A model generated the notes under the pieces. That model saw only the letters and a list, made by a program, of their open reading frames with translations. It had not been told where the DNA came from and searched no databases. A stretch of DNA of 64,000 nucleotides, taken from Clostridiales bacterium. Its GTDB lineage: Bacteria; Bacillota; Clostridia; Christensenellales; Aristaeellaceae. The stretch spans positions 1-64,000 of the forward strand of contig SFHK01000018.1 in the NCBI GenBank assembly GCA_004556395.1. Direction: 5' to 3'. Positions 6,215-14,551 of this stretch are shown here, one piece after another (within the stretch, counting starts at the first letter, position 1; every line of letters starts with the position of its first letter). Position numbers and translations under genes: made by a program.

Positions 6215-8079
6215 GTCTTCTTTCCACTGCTCCTTTGAGGCGTCGTCTTTTTCGCCGCCGGCCTCGCTTCTTCCGGAAACCGCGCACCGGGCGCTTTGTG
6301 AACGGCGAAGTCCACCAGATACGTGCTGAACCGGCGTATGCTGTCCATGAAGCGCGCTTCCCGGGTGTTCATTTCTTCCTCACCCGTCAGCCGCGCCATT
6401 TTGGAAAGCGCGCGTTCCCACTTGCCCGTCGTGACCGCGCTGGTCATTTCCCCGGGCGCAACCTTCACGAGCGTGCGCCCCTTCTCGGTGGAGCGCAGCG
6501 TTTTGCCCTTTCGCTCGGCATAGCCCACGTCGATCAGGCGCGTCAGAATCGCGGCGCGCGTCGCGGGCGTTCCGAGACCGGCGTCCTTCATCTTCTCGCG
6601 AAGCTCCTCATCTTCGATGGTCTTGCCCGCGTCCTCCATCGATTTGAGCAGCGTGTCGTCCGTGTACGGCAGCGGCGGCTTGGTCTTGCTCGCCTTGACG
6701 CTCGTTTTCACGACCTCGCGCGTGTCGCCCGGCTGAAGCGGCGGCAGCTCCTTCGCGTCGGCCTTCGCGTCCTTCTTTTCATCCCGGTAGAGCGCGCGCC
6801 AGCCCTCTTCGATCGTCACGCTGCCGTTGGTCTTGAACCGCTCGCCCTCCACGTCGGTGAGGATGCGCGTGGCCATTGCGCGCTGGTCGGGGTAGTGCGC
6901 CGCGACCAGCCTGCGCGCGACCATATCATAGATGTTCCGTTCGTCCGCCGTGAGTCCGTCCAGCTTCGCCGCGCGGTCGGTAGGCACGATGGCGTGGTGA
7001 TCGGAAATCTTCGTGTCGTCGTAGATTCGCTCGGCCTTCTTTATCGGCGCGACGGCCTTCACGAACGACGCGTATGGCTCCGGCAGCAGCTGCATCGTCC
7101 GGGCAATCTTCGGAACCATGTCGTTCGGCAGGTAGCGGCTGTCCGTGCGCGGATAGGTGAGCAGCTTGTGCGTCTCATACAGGGACTGCGCGAGCTTCAG
7201 CGTCTTGTCCGCCGAATAGCCGTATTTGCGGTTGGCCTCGCGCTGCAAGGTCGTCAGGTCGTACAGGCGCTCCGGCGGCGTGCGCTTTTCCTCGCGCGTG
7301 CATTCCGTCACCACACCCGTCTTTCCGCTTACCTTCTTCTTCAGCGCTTCAGCCTGTTCCCTGGAGGGAATGTGCGTGTCCTTCTTCTCCGGATCGATCC
7401 ACACACCCTTGTAATCGCCGAAGTCCGCCGTCAGCTCCCAGTAATCGTCCGGCACAAAGGTCTCGATCTCGCGGTCGCGCTTCACGATCAGCGCCAGCGT
7501 GGGCGTCTGCACGCGGCCGATGGACAGGTGCGCGTTGTATTTGAGCGAAAACGCGCGCGACGCGTTCATGCCGACCAGCCAGTCGGCCTCCGAGCGGCAG
7601 CGCGCGGACAGATACAGTGCGTTATATTCCGAACCCGGCTTCATCGTCGCGAATCCTGCGCGAATGGCCGCGTCGGTCATGGAGGAAATCCATAGCCGCA
7701 TCACCGGCTTTTTGCAGCCCGCCATTTCATAAATGTAGCGGAAAATCAGCTCGCCCTCGCGTCCGGAGTCCGTCGCGCACACGATTTTCTCCGTCTCCGC
7801 GTCGTTCATCAGCTTTTTGACGACCTCGAACTGATCCTTCGTCGCCGGAAGCACCTTCAAAGGGATTTTCTCCGGCAGCATCGGCAGGCACGCCATCGAC
7901 CATTTCCGGTATCGCTCGTCGACCTCGCCCGGCTCCTTCAGGGAAACCAGGTGTCCAACCGCCCACGTGACGGTGTAGTCCTTCCCCGTCAGGCAGCCGG
8001 TTCCCCGGCCGGTCACGCCGAGAACGCGCGCAATATCCCGCCCGACGGACGGCTTTTCCGCCACCACCAGTGTTTTCAT
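6211..8079 (-). CDS. topB: DNA topoisomerase III (type IA)
   Basis: This is a 622-residue type IA topoisomerase that passes single strands and resolves recombination or replication intermediates. The TOPRIM domain is at the N-terminus (KTLVVAEKPSVGRDIARVLG, then TDSGREGELIFRYIY, which carries the acidic metal residues). The active tyrosine is in LLTYPRTDSRYLP near residue 310, with EADWLVGMNASRAFS in between. It lacks C-terminal zinc fingers, as usual for TopB as opposed to TopA. ATG 8079 has GGAGG 6 bases upstream; an in-frame ATG 15 bases earlier has no such site. It overlaps cysE by 4 bases. Confidence 0.93.
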   Translation of the reverse strand: MKTLVVAEKPSVGRDIARVLGVTGRGTGCLTGKDYTVTWAVGHLVSLKEPGEVDERYRKWSMACLPMLPEKIPLKVLPATKDQFEVVKKLMNDAETEKIVCATDSGREGELIFRYIYEMAGCKKPVMRLWISSMTDAAIRAGFATMKPGSEYNALYLSARCRSEADWLVGMNASRAFSLKYNAHLSIGRVQTPTLALIVKRDREIETFVPDDYWELTADFGDYKGVWIDPEKKDTHIPSREQAEALKKKVSGKTGVVTECTREEKRTPPERLYDLTTLQREANRKYGYSADKTLKLAQSLYETHKLLTYPRTDSRYLPNDMVPKIARTMQLLPEPYASFVKAVAPIKKAERIYDDTKISDHHAIVPTDRAAKLDGLTADERNIYDMVARRLVAAHYPDQRAMATRILTDVEGERFKTNGSVTIEEGWRALYRDEKKDAKADAKELPPLQPGDTREVVKTSVKASKTKPPLPYTDDTLLKSMEDAGKTIEDEELREKMKDAGLGTPATRAAILTRLIDVGYAERKGKTLRSTEKGRTLVKVAPGEMTSAVTTGKWERALSKMARLTGEEEMNTREARFMDSIRRFSTYLVDFAVHKAPGARFPEEARPAAKKTTPQRSSGKKT

Positions 8080-8103
8080 GCGCGCGTCCTCCATTTTCGT
8101 TCG

Positions 8104-9189
8104 TTACGTTTCTTCATTTATATGAATCCTTGCGAATTCCATGTATTTCTGCCAGTCCGTGCGGCTGAGGAAATGCGTGCCGCTGCGCATTTGGTAGCCG
8201 ACGCTTCCGGTCAAAAAGCTCTCGCCGGAAACGGCGGCGCGATCGGGCATTTCCAGCCCGCGGCGGCCGAGCAGCTCCCATACCTCGCTCGCCGCGCGGC
8301 AGGACAGGCATTCGCCCTCCGGCTCCGCCCACGCGTCCTCCTCCGCGCTGCCGACGCACACCAGCCGCGGCGCGATCATCGCCACGGCGAAATGCATGTC
8401 AAACGGCATTTCCGCCTCGCGGTTCTCCCACCGGCGGTAATTATCCGCGAACCAGTCCCACAGGCCGTTTTTCGCGATGTCGTGAATCGTCTCGCCGGTC
8501 TCCTTGTGCCGCGCGATGGATGCGCCGCCCGCGCCGGAATCGTTCACAAACGTCGCCCAGATTCGCTCGTCCGACATGCCCGCATACAGCGCCGTCTTGC
8601 CCAGACGGGAATGGCCGATCACCATGATGTGCGCCCTGTCCGCTTCCTCGCGGGTATACAGCCAGTCGATCGCGCGGGACGCGGCATATGCCCACATGCC
8701 GATCTTGCCCCACTCGTCGGGTCTGCGGGCGCGGCCTTCATAGTACGCCTTCCCCAGACCGTCCGAGAAATCGCCATGATACCGGTCGTTCACGACGTCC
8801 GTATAGCAGATCTGTGCAAAGCCGAAGCCGCCGTCGAGAATTTCCTCCGCGGGCAGGTACAAATCAGGTACATCCGGTCGGAAATTCAGAACGACGAACA
8901 CCGGCGCGGGCCGCTTTGCCTTCGGAAACGCGTAGCGCACCGGGAAGAAAAACGACTTCTCTCCGAATTGCACCCGCAGAACAACCCTGCCAAGATTCGC
9001 CTTTCCGGCGAAGCACGGCTTTTCCTCTTCGCTCTCCACCGTAACCACCGGCGTTTCCTCCGGGGAAAAGCCGTAAACCTGCTCGCGCAGAAGCGTCATA
9101 AGCTCCGCGCGGCGCTCCGGCCAGCTCTCCGCCGTCTCGCCCGCTCTCAGGATGGGCGGAAGCGCCCGACCATACCCGTTTGTCTTCAT
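8104..9189 (-). CDS. CE15-like glucuronoyl esterase / alpha-beta hydrolase
   Basis: The 361-residue protein is an alpha/beta hydrolase with the nucleophile elbow GHSRLGKTALYAG (Ser near residue 183). This is the GxSRxGK form typical of carbohydrate esterase family 15, which cleaves ester links between glucuronoxylan and lignin. The likely catalytic His is in SGTHFLSRTDW near the C-terminus, and DWFADNYRRWENRE matches the region where the family places substrate contacts. No signal peptide is visible, so it probably acts in the cytoplasm on imported fragments. It overlaps the upstream nuclease gene by 4 bases and precedes topB by 24 bases, an odd operon for a glycan esterase. The specific substrate is inferred. 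Confidence 0.75.
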   Translation of the reverse strand: MKTNGYGRALPPILRAGETAESWPERRAELMTLLREQVYGFSPEETPVVTVESEEEKPCFAGKANLGRVVLRVQFGEKSFFFPVRYAFPKAKRPAPVFVVLNFRPDVPDLYLPAEEILDGGFGFAQICYTDVVNDRYHGDFSDGLGKAYYEGRARRPDEWGKIGMWAYAASRAIDWLYTREEADRAHIMVIGHSRLGKTALYAGMSDERIWATFVNDSGAGGASIARHKETGETIHDIAKNGLWDWFADNYRRWENREAEMPFDMHFAVAMIAPRLVCVGSAEEDAWAEPEGECLSCRAASEVWELLGRRGLEMPDRAAVSGESFLTGSVGYQMRSGTHFLSRTDWQKYMEFARIHINEET

Positions 9190-10148
9190 TCATTCTCGCC
9201 TTCCTTCCGTTCCTTCCTTCTATACAGCTTGCGTTCCAGCGACCAGATGCGCTCCGTAAACGAGCCGGGGTTCACGCGCGCCAGCTCCGTCCGCATCTCG
9301 AACATGCGCGCGTCCAGAAGATCCAGCGTGTGCAGCGCCTCGGCCTCCGGGAACATCGGCGGCTTCGGGGAGCCGTATTCCGGAAGATCGTGATGCGAAA
9401 GGATCATGTGCTCCAGCATGATGAGCAGTTCCTCGTTCACGCCCATTTCCCGGCCGCAGCGATCCAGCTTGCTCACGCCCAGCACCAGATGTCCCAGCAG
9501 GTTGCCCTCGGTGGTGTAATCGCTCACCAGACCCAGCTCGTCGCTCTTCATTTCCTCGATCTTGCACAGATCGTGCAAAATCACGCCCGCCGCAAGCAGA
9601 TCAGCGTCGAGGAACGGATACAGCTCGCACAGCATGTCCGCGCCGCGCAGCATCGTGGAGGTGTGGTGCAACAGACCGCTCCGCTCGGCGTGATGCAGCT
9701 TGAGCGCCGCGGGCATGTAGTTCAGCCGGTCGCCGCAGTCCTCCAGCCGCCTGAGCACAAGCTGCTTCAGCTCATAGCTGCGCATCGCGTCCACGCGGTT
9801 CAGAATTTCCTCCAGCATATCGTCCGCCGGGCGCGGCGCGCAGGGAATCAGCTTATCCATTTCCACGTTGTCCTCCGGCGTGGAAAGGCGCATCTTGTCC
9901 ACGCGCAGCTGGGCGTGGCCGTTGTATTCCTGCATCATGCCCCGCACGCGGATGACCGACGACGCGGGCGGCGGCACGGCCGTTCCGTCCCACATCTTGG
10001 CGTTTACGTCGCCGGAGATATCGGTCAGCGTCATATCCAGATACTTTCCGCCATTGGACGAGGTTCGCTGCTGCGCCGCGCGCACCAGCAGAAAGCCGTC
10101 GAACATGGTGTTCTTGATCATATCGGTCAACCTTGGCTGTTCCCTCAT
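9186..10148 (-). CDS. yhaM: YhaM-type 3'-5' exoribonuclease (OB fold plus HD domain)
   Basis: The 320-residue length and domain order match Bacillus YhaM. An N-terminal OB fold (about residues 15-95, GKYLDMTLTDISGDVNAKMW) precedes an HD phosphohydrolase domain with LHHAERSGLLHHTSTML, the metal pair HD in VILHDLCKIEEM, and later HMILSHHDLPEYGSP. YhaM trims RNA and some DNA ends using Mn2+ or Co2+. It is the first gene of the operon down to the DUF362 gene, has its own promoter, and starts behind GGGGGAAC. Confidence 0.88.
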   Translation of the reverse strand: MREQPRLTDMIKNTMFDGFLLVRAAQQRTSSNGGKYLDMTLTDISGDVNAKMWDGTAVPPPASSVIRVRGMMQEYNGHAQLRVDKMRLSTPEDNVEMDKLIPCAPRPADDMLEEILNRVDAMRSYELKQLVLRRLEDCGDRLNYMPAALKLHHAERSGLLHHTSTMLRGADMLCELYPFLDADLLAAGVILHDLCKIEEMKSDELGLVSDYTTEGNLLGHLVLGVSKLDRCGREMGVNEELLIMLEHMILSHHDLPEYGSPKPPMFPEAEALHTLDLLDARMFEMRTELARVNPGSFTERIWSLERKLYRRKERKEGENE

Positions 10149-10182
10149 AAACCGTTCCCCCGTCCCATGATTTCCTGCCTAT

Positions 10183-10211
10183 ATGATACTTCAAAACGCC
10201 GTTTTTGGCAA
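10183..10211 (-). promoter_or_regulatory. sigma-A promoter of the yhaM operon
   Basis: On the minus strand TTGCCA, 17 bases, TATCAT. It lies about 35 bases before yhaM and close to the divergent promoter at 10248. Confidence 0.65.
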
Positions 10212-10247
10212 GAGAAAGCCGCCGTTTTTCATTTGAGCAGAAGGTTC

Positions 10248-10276
10248 TTGACATGCCGTAATTGTTTTGATATACT
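10248..10276 (+). promoter_or_regulatory. sigma-A promoter for the SH3b/lysozyme gene
   Basis: TTGACA, 17 bases, TATACT: a near-consensus promoter about 50 bases before the start at 10329. Confidence 0.85.
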
Positions 10277-10328
10277 ATATACGCATATTTATGTCATTTT
10301 GTAATAATACTGGTAAGGGAGGGTTCGC

Positions 10329-11828
10329 ATGAATCGCCTGACCTCGAAATTCCGAAGGCTTCTGGCCTGTGTTCTGATCGTTTCCGCCGCGCTGGGCGGG
10401 CTTCCGTCGGCCTTCGCCGAAACGCAGAAGGCCATCGTTACCGCGAACAGCGTTCGCGTGTACCGCGACGCAGCGCAGACGACGTTTTACGGCAGCGTGA
10501 AAAAATATACCGTGCTCACCGTGGCCGCCGTATCCGGCAATACCGCGCGGGTGCAGCTGAACGGAAAGACCGGCTACTGCGCGACCGGCTCGCTTGCGCT
10601 GATCGACGACGTAAAAAAGCCCGCTTCCGTGACGGCGAACACGCGCGTGTATCTTTCCCCCAGCGGAAAGGGCAAGTCCGTCGCCGTGAAAAAGGGCTTC
10701 CAGCTGAACCTTGTCGCGGTAAACGGCTCAAAGGCGATGGTCGAGAAGAACGGAAACATCGGCTACATGTGGGCGAAGTACGTTCGCCTGGATTCGGACG
10801 CTCCGGCGCAGGAAACCTTTACTGACGCCGATTTCGAGGCCGTCGTAAAGGCCGGCAGCGTGAAGGTCTATGAGAAGCCCTCCGCGGGCAGCAAATACCT
10901 CGGCTCGATGAAGAAGGGCACGACGGTCGAGGTGCAGAGCTACAGCGCGTCGTGGGCATACGTGCGTCTCGGCTCCCGTTACGGCTACTGCGCAAAGAGC
11001 GCGCTTGCGAAGAAAGCAGCTCCCACGCCCACCGCAACGCAGTCTATTACATATGAAGAATTCCCCGCCGTCGTCAGCGCAAAGACGCTGAAGGTATACG
11101 CCTCCGCGTCAACCGGCTCCAAACTGCTGGGCACGCTGAAAGGCGGACGAAGCGTGACCGTTCACGCATACGACAAGACATGGGCGCGCATCAGCCTGAA
11201 CGGGAATTACGGCTACTGCCTGAAAAGCGGTCTGAAAAAGTCGGTTGAAACGCCCGTTCCCACCGCAACTCCCTCCCCCGCGCCGACGGCCGCGCCCACC
11301 GCGAAGCCAACGGCTGCGCCCACAGCCAAGCCGACAGCCAAGCCGACAGCGACGGCCTCGCCCGCGTCGACCGACGCGATCTTCAGCGACGATTCGCTTT
11401 CAAACGAACAGAAGGTGTTCGCGTTCATCACGAAGCGCATGAACTACACCACCGCGGTCGCCTGCGGCATCATGGCGAATATCTACGCCGAATCCCGTTT
11501 CAACCCGGCTTCCGTTTCCTCCGCGGGCTACAGCGGCATCTGCCAGTGGAGCCAGTCGCGCTTTGCGGCGATTAAAAGCTGGTGCGAAAGCCGCTCCTAC
11601 GATCCCATGTCGCTGGAAGGTCAGCTGAACTATCTGAAGTACGACCTCGACAGCCGAAACACCGTATACCACAAGGCGCTCAAGGTCATGGGCAACACCG
11701 CGCAGGACGCGTATGACGCGGGCTACTATTTCTGCTACTACTACGAACGCCCCTCCAACAAGGCCTCGAAGTCCGATACGCGCGGTATTCGCGCCCGCGA
11801 CGTATACTGGCCGAAATACGGAAACTGA
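10329..11828 (+). CDS. secreted SH3b-repeat protein with phage-tail-lysozyme domain
   Basis: A 499-residue exported wall hydrolase. A signal peptide (about residues 1-30, cut after SAFA) precedes four bacterial SH3 repeats ending in the pattern GxxGYC (residues about 35-300), a Pro/Thr/Ala/Lys linker (about 303-345) of the wall-spanning kind, and a C-terminal domain like phage tail lysozyme. That domain has the catalytic-type Glu in IMANIYAESRFNP and then YSGICQWSQSRF. It should bind and cleave peptidoglycan. GGGAGGG precedes the ATG. A shorter paralogue lies two genes downstream, across tatD. Confidence 0.85.
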   Translation: MNRLTSKFRRLLACVLIVSAALGGLPSAFAETQKAIVTANSVRVYRDAAQTTFYGSVKKYTVLTVAAVSGNTARVQLNGKTGYCATGSLALIDDVKKPASVTANTRVYLSPSGKGKSVAVKKGFQLNLVAVNGSKAMVEKNGNIGYMWAKYVRLDSDAPAQETFTDADFEAVVKAGSVKVYEKPSAGSKYLGSMKKGTTVEVQSYSASWAYVRLGSRYGYCAKSALAKKAAPTPTATQSITYEEFPAVVSAKTLKVYASASTGSKLLGTLKGGRSVTVHAYDKTWARISLNGNYGYCLKSGLKKSVETPVPTATPSPAPTAAPTAKPTAAPTAKPTAKPTATASPASTDAIFSDDSLSNEQKVFAFITKRMNYTTAVACGIMANIYAESRFNPASVSSAGYSGICQWSQSRFAAIKSWCESRSYDPMSLEGQLNYLKYDLDSRNTVYHKALKVMGNTAQDAYDAGYYFCYYYERPSNKASKSDTRGIRARDVYWPKYGN

Positions 11829-11842
11829 CAGGAGACGAAACC

Positions 11843-12625
11843 ATGCTGAAGCTGTTTGACACGCATTGCCACATCAACGACGAGCGATTTCAGAGCGACC
11901 GCGCTGAAGTCATCGCCCGCATGCGCGAGGCCGGCATTCGCCGCGCCGTAGTCGTGGGCGACGGCGCGCGGAGTCCTTCCGACGCGTTTGCGCTCGCGCG
12001 CGAAAACGACTTTCTCTACGCCGCCGCGGGCGTACATCCGCACGACGCGTCGCTGTGGACGGACGCGCATCCCCGGCTGATCCGCGAATGGATGGCCATG
12101 GACAAGGTGGTCGCGCTGGGCGAAATCGGTCTGGACTACCATTACGACCTCTCCCCCCGCAGCGTACAGAAGGAGGTATTCGACCGGCAGCTCGATCTGG
12201 CCTACGAGCTCGACAAGCCCGTAATTCTGCACATTCGCGAGGCGCACGGCGACACGACGGACATCCTGCTGGCCCGCGCGCGCGCCGGACGCATGCCGCG
12301 CGGCGTCATGCACTGCTACACCGGCAGCTGGGAAAGCGCGAAGACCTATCTGAACCTTGGGCTGTACATCTCCTTCTCCGGCGCGCTCACGTTTAAAAAC
12401 GCGCCGAAGCTGTGGGAGGTCGCCGAAAAAGCGCCGCTCGACCGGCTGCTGATCGAAACGGACTGCCCCTATATGGCGCCGGTTCCGCTGCGCGGACAGC
12501 GCAACGAGCCCGCCTACATCGCCTACGTGTGCCGGAAGCTGGCCGAGCTGCGCGAGATCGACGAGGAAGCCGCCGCGGAAGCCACCTTCGAAAACGGCCT
12601 TCGCGTCTTCGGTCTGAACGCCTGA
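11843..12625 (+). CDS. tatD: TatD family metal-dependent DNase
   Basis: The 260-residue TIM-barrel hydrolase has FDTHCHIND (metal His pair), GEIGLDYHYDLSP, VILHIREAHGD, GVMHCYTGS and LLIETDCPYMAP, all standard TatD signatures. Family members are Mg2+-dependent 3'-5' exonucleases linked to DNA repair and D-aminoacyl or deoxyribose clean-up. The gene begins 14 bases after the lysozyme gene, behind AGGAGA, and is probably co-transcribed with both flanking paralogues. Confidence 0.92.
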   Translation: MLKLFDTHCHINDERFQSDRAEVIARMREAGIRRAVVVGDGARSPSDAFALARENDFLYAAAGVHPHDASLWTDAHPRLIREWMAMDKVVALGEIGLDYHYDLSPRSVQKEVFDRQLDLAYELDKPVILHIREAHGDTTDILLARARAGRMPRGVMHCYTGSWESAKTYLNLGLYISFSGALTFKNAPKLWEVAEKAPLDRLLIETDCPYMAPVPLRGQRNEPAYIAYVCRKLAELREIDEEAAAEATFENGLRVFGLNA

Positions 12626-12666
12626 ACCGCCCGTCTCCCCGAACTACAGAAAGGAAGTCTGACTTC

Positions 12667-13812
12667 ATGCGAAAGCTGTTGAGCCTGTTCTGCGCGCTTA
12701 TGCTGCTGTGCGCGTCGCTGCCCGCGTGGGCGGACGGCGAATTTTCCGCCTACGTCAAAAAAGGCGCGGCGACAATCTACTCGGACGCGAAGCTCAAAAC
12801 CCCCGCCGGCTCGCTCAGGAAAAACACCGTCGTGACCGTGCTCGCCTACAGGGACGGCGTAGCGAAGATTCAATACAAGAGCCGCACCGGCTTTGCACGG
12901 GTCTCGGATCTGGGAAGGGTGAGCGACATTGCCCGCCGGGCGACGCTCGTTCGCGAAAGCAAGGTTTATTCCAAGGCCTCCACAAAATCGAGCTATGTCA
13001 GCGTAGCCGCCGGGACGGAGGTATACGTGCTCAAGGTCACGGGCGCGTGCGCGATGATCGAGCGCGGCGGCAAGGTCGGCTACGTACATAAAAACAATCT
13101 GTCGCTTTACGCGGCCGAGGAACCGGCAAAGGAAGAAAAGCCCGAGATCGTCTATGTGGAATACGAAGCGAAGGTGACCTCCTCTTCCCTGCGCGTCTAC
13201 GCCTCCGCGAGCACGAAGGCCAAATCGCTGGGCACGCTGAAAAAGGGCGCGCTCGTTACCGTGGTCGCCACCTGCGGGGACTGGGCGCGCGTGAAGAAGG
13301 GCGAGCGCGTGGGCTATTGCGCGCTGGGAAGCCTTGAAAAGTACGTCGATCCCTACGCCTATCTGAAGGACGGCCGCTATTCCAACGAAAAGACCATTTA
13401 CACCTTCCTCACAAAGGAAATGAAGCTCTCGCCCGCGGCGGCCTGCGGCGCGCTGGCCAACATCAAGTTTGAAAGCGGCTACCGAACCGGCGCGCTCGGC
13501 GACGGCGGACGGAGCTTCGGCATCTGCCAGTGGTTCTACCTGCGCTTTACGCGGCTCAAGAACTTCTGCCAGAACCGGAATTACGACTATGAGACGATCG
13601 AAGGGCAGCTGTGGTTTTTGAAATACGAGCTGGAAACCTACTACCCGATGGTACTGCGCTATCTGCGCGGCGTTGAAAACACGGCCAAGGGCGCGTATGA
13701 CGCGGGCTGGTACTGGTGCTATCATTTCGAGGGGCCGGCCAACCGCGAGCGGCTTTCCGTCACGCGCGGCAACTACGCACGGGATACCGTCTGGGCGCGC
13801 TACGGCGGCTGA
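12667..13812 (+). CDS. secreted SH3b-repeat protein with lysozyme-like domain, paralogue 2
   Basis: A 381-residue shorter paralogue of 10329..11828. The signal peptide (residues 1-20, cut near AWA) is followed by three SH3b repeats (GTLKKGALVTVVATCGDWAR is typical) and a lysozyme-like domain from about residue 240 with ALANIKFESGYRTG and FGICQWFYLRF. It lacks the Pro/Thr linker of its sister. ATG 12667 follows AAAGGAAG; the open frame upstream overlaps tatD and is ignored. Divergence of the two shows an old duplication, with tatD caught between them. Confidence 0.83.
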   Translation: MRKLLSLFCALMLLCASLPAWADGEFSAYVKKGAATIYSDAKLKTPAGSLRKNTVVTVLAYRDGVAKIQYKSRTGFARVSDLGRVSDIARRATLVRESKVYSKASTKSSYVSVAAGTEVYVLKVTGACAMIERGGKVGYVHKNNLSLYAAEEPAKEEKPEIVYVEYEAKVTSSSLRVYASASTKAKSLGTLKKGALVTVVATCGDWARVKKGERVGYCALGSLEKYVDPYAYLKDGRYSNEKTIYTFLTKEMKLSPAAACGALANIKFESGYRTGALGDGGRSFGICQWFYLRFTRLKNFCQNRNYDYETIEGQLWFLKYELETYYPMVLRYLRGVENTAKGAYDAGWYWCYHFEGPANRERLSVTRGNYARDTVWARYGG

Positions 13813-13828
13813 CAAGGGAGGAACCTTT

Positions 13829-14413
13829 TTGGAACGCACACGGTTTTATGAGCTTTTAGACGCGTGCCCGGTCATCGCGGCGGCGAAAAACGAGGAGAGC
13901 CTGCGCCACTCACTGGACGCGGACTGCCGGGTTGTATTCGTGCTGTATGGAAACGTGGCCAACATTCCGGAGATCGTCGCGCGCATCGACGAGGCCGGGA
14001 AAACGCCCGTCGTGCACATCGATCTGGTCGACGGGCTGGCCGCGCGCGAGCCCGCGGTCGACTATATCCGTCTGCGCACGGCGGCCGCCGGAATCATCTC
14101 CACAAAGGGCGTACTGCTCAAGCGCGCCCGCGAAGTGGGATTGATCGCCATTCAGCGCTTTTTCCTGCTGGATTCCATGGCGCTGACCAACATCGAAAAG
14201 CAGGTAAAGGCCAACCAGCCCGACCTGATCGAGGTCATTCCCGGCGCTATGCCGAAGGTGATTCGCGGGCTGGCGCAGGGACTCGCGCTGCCGGTGATCG
14301 CGGGCGGCCTGATTCGCGACCGGGAGGACGCGGAAAACGCGCTCCACGCCGGCGCGAAGGCAATTTCCTGCTCGAGCGCAGAATTCTTAAGCCATTTTTC
14401 GTCACATTCTTAA
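13829..14413 (+). CDS. glpP: glycerol-3-phosphate responsive antiterminator
   Basis: A 194-residue GlpP protein. This TIM-barrel family binds glycerol 3-phosphate and then lets polymerase pass leader terminators of glp genes. Motifs include VVFVLYGNVANI, VVHIDLVDGLA, GIISTKG, IQRFFLLDS, EVIPGAMPKVI and VIAGGLI. The start is TTG 13829, with GGGAGG 7 bases upstream. Its target is very probably the leader at 14437..14551, directly downstream. Confidence 0.93.
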   Translation: MERTRFYELLDACPVIAAAKNEESLRHSLDADCRVVFVLYGNVANIPEIVARIDEAGKTPVVHIDLVDGLAAREPAVDYIRLRTAAAGIISTKGVLLKRAREVGLIAIQRFFLLDSMALTNIEKQVKANQPDLIEVIPGAMPKVIRGLAQGLALPVIAGGLIRDREDAENALHAGAKAISCSSAEFLSHFSSHS

Positions 14414-14424
14414 CAATCAAATGC

Positions 14425-14430
14425 TATAAT
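14425..14430 (+). promoter_or_regulatory. -10 box of the glp dehydrogenase operon
   Basis: TATAAT lies 11 bases after the glpP stop. The -35 region (TCACAT-like) is poor. Transcription should begin near 14437 and give a leader of about 115 bases. Confidence 0.55.
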
Positions 14431-14466
14431 TGCAGTTGTCAGCTTGGACCGAATACGGAGATTTAG

Positions 14467-14515
14467 AGAGTATGAGGACGCAGCCGTCAGGTTGTGTTTC
14501 TTGTACTCTTTTTTT
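14467..14515 (+). terminator. leader terminator, probable GlpP antitermination target
   Basis: AGAGTA at 14467..14472 pairs with TACTCT at 14504..14509; inside, CGCAGCC pairs with GGTTGTG across a GTCA loop. Seven T follow. It lies between a promoter and the dehydrogenase gene, as in the Bacillus glpD and glpFK leaders that GlpP controls. Confidence 0.8.
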
Positions 14516-14551
14516 GTCCGTCGATTTACAGAGGTTTGGAGGGGATTTGCA

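Noticed and set aside
11270..11370. Short periodic repeat suggesting a CRISPR or VNTR
   Set aside because: It is the Pro/Thr/Ala/Lys linker of the secreted lysozyme, with codon-level repeats of 12-15 bases and no spacers. No CRISPR array was seen in the window.
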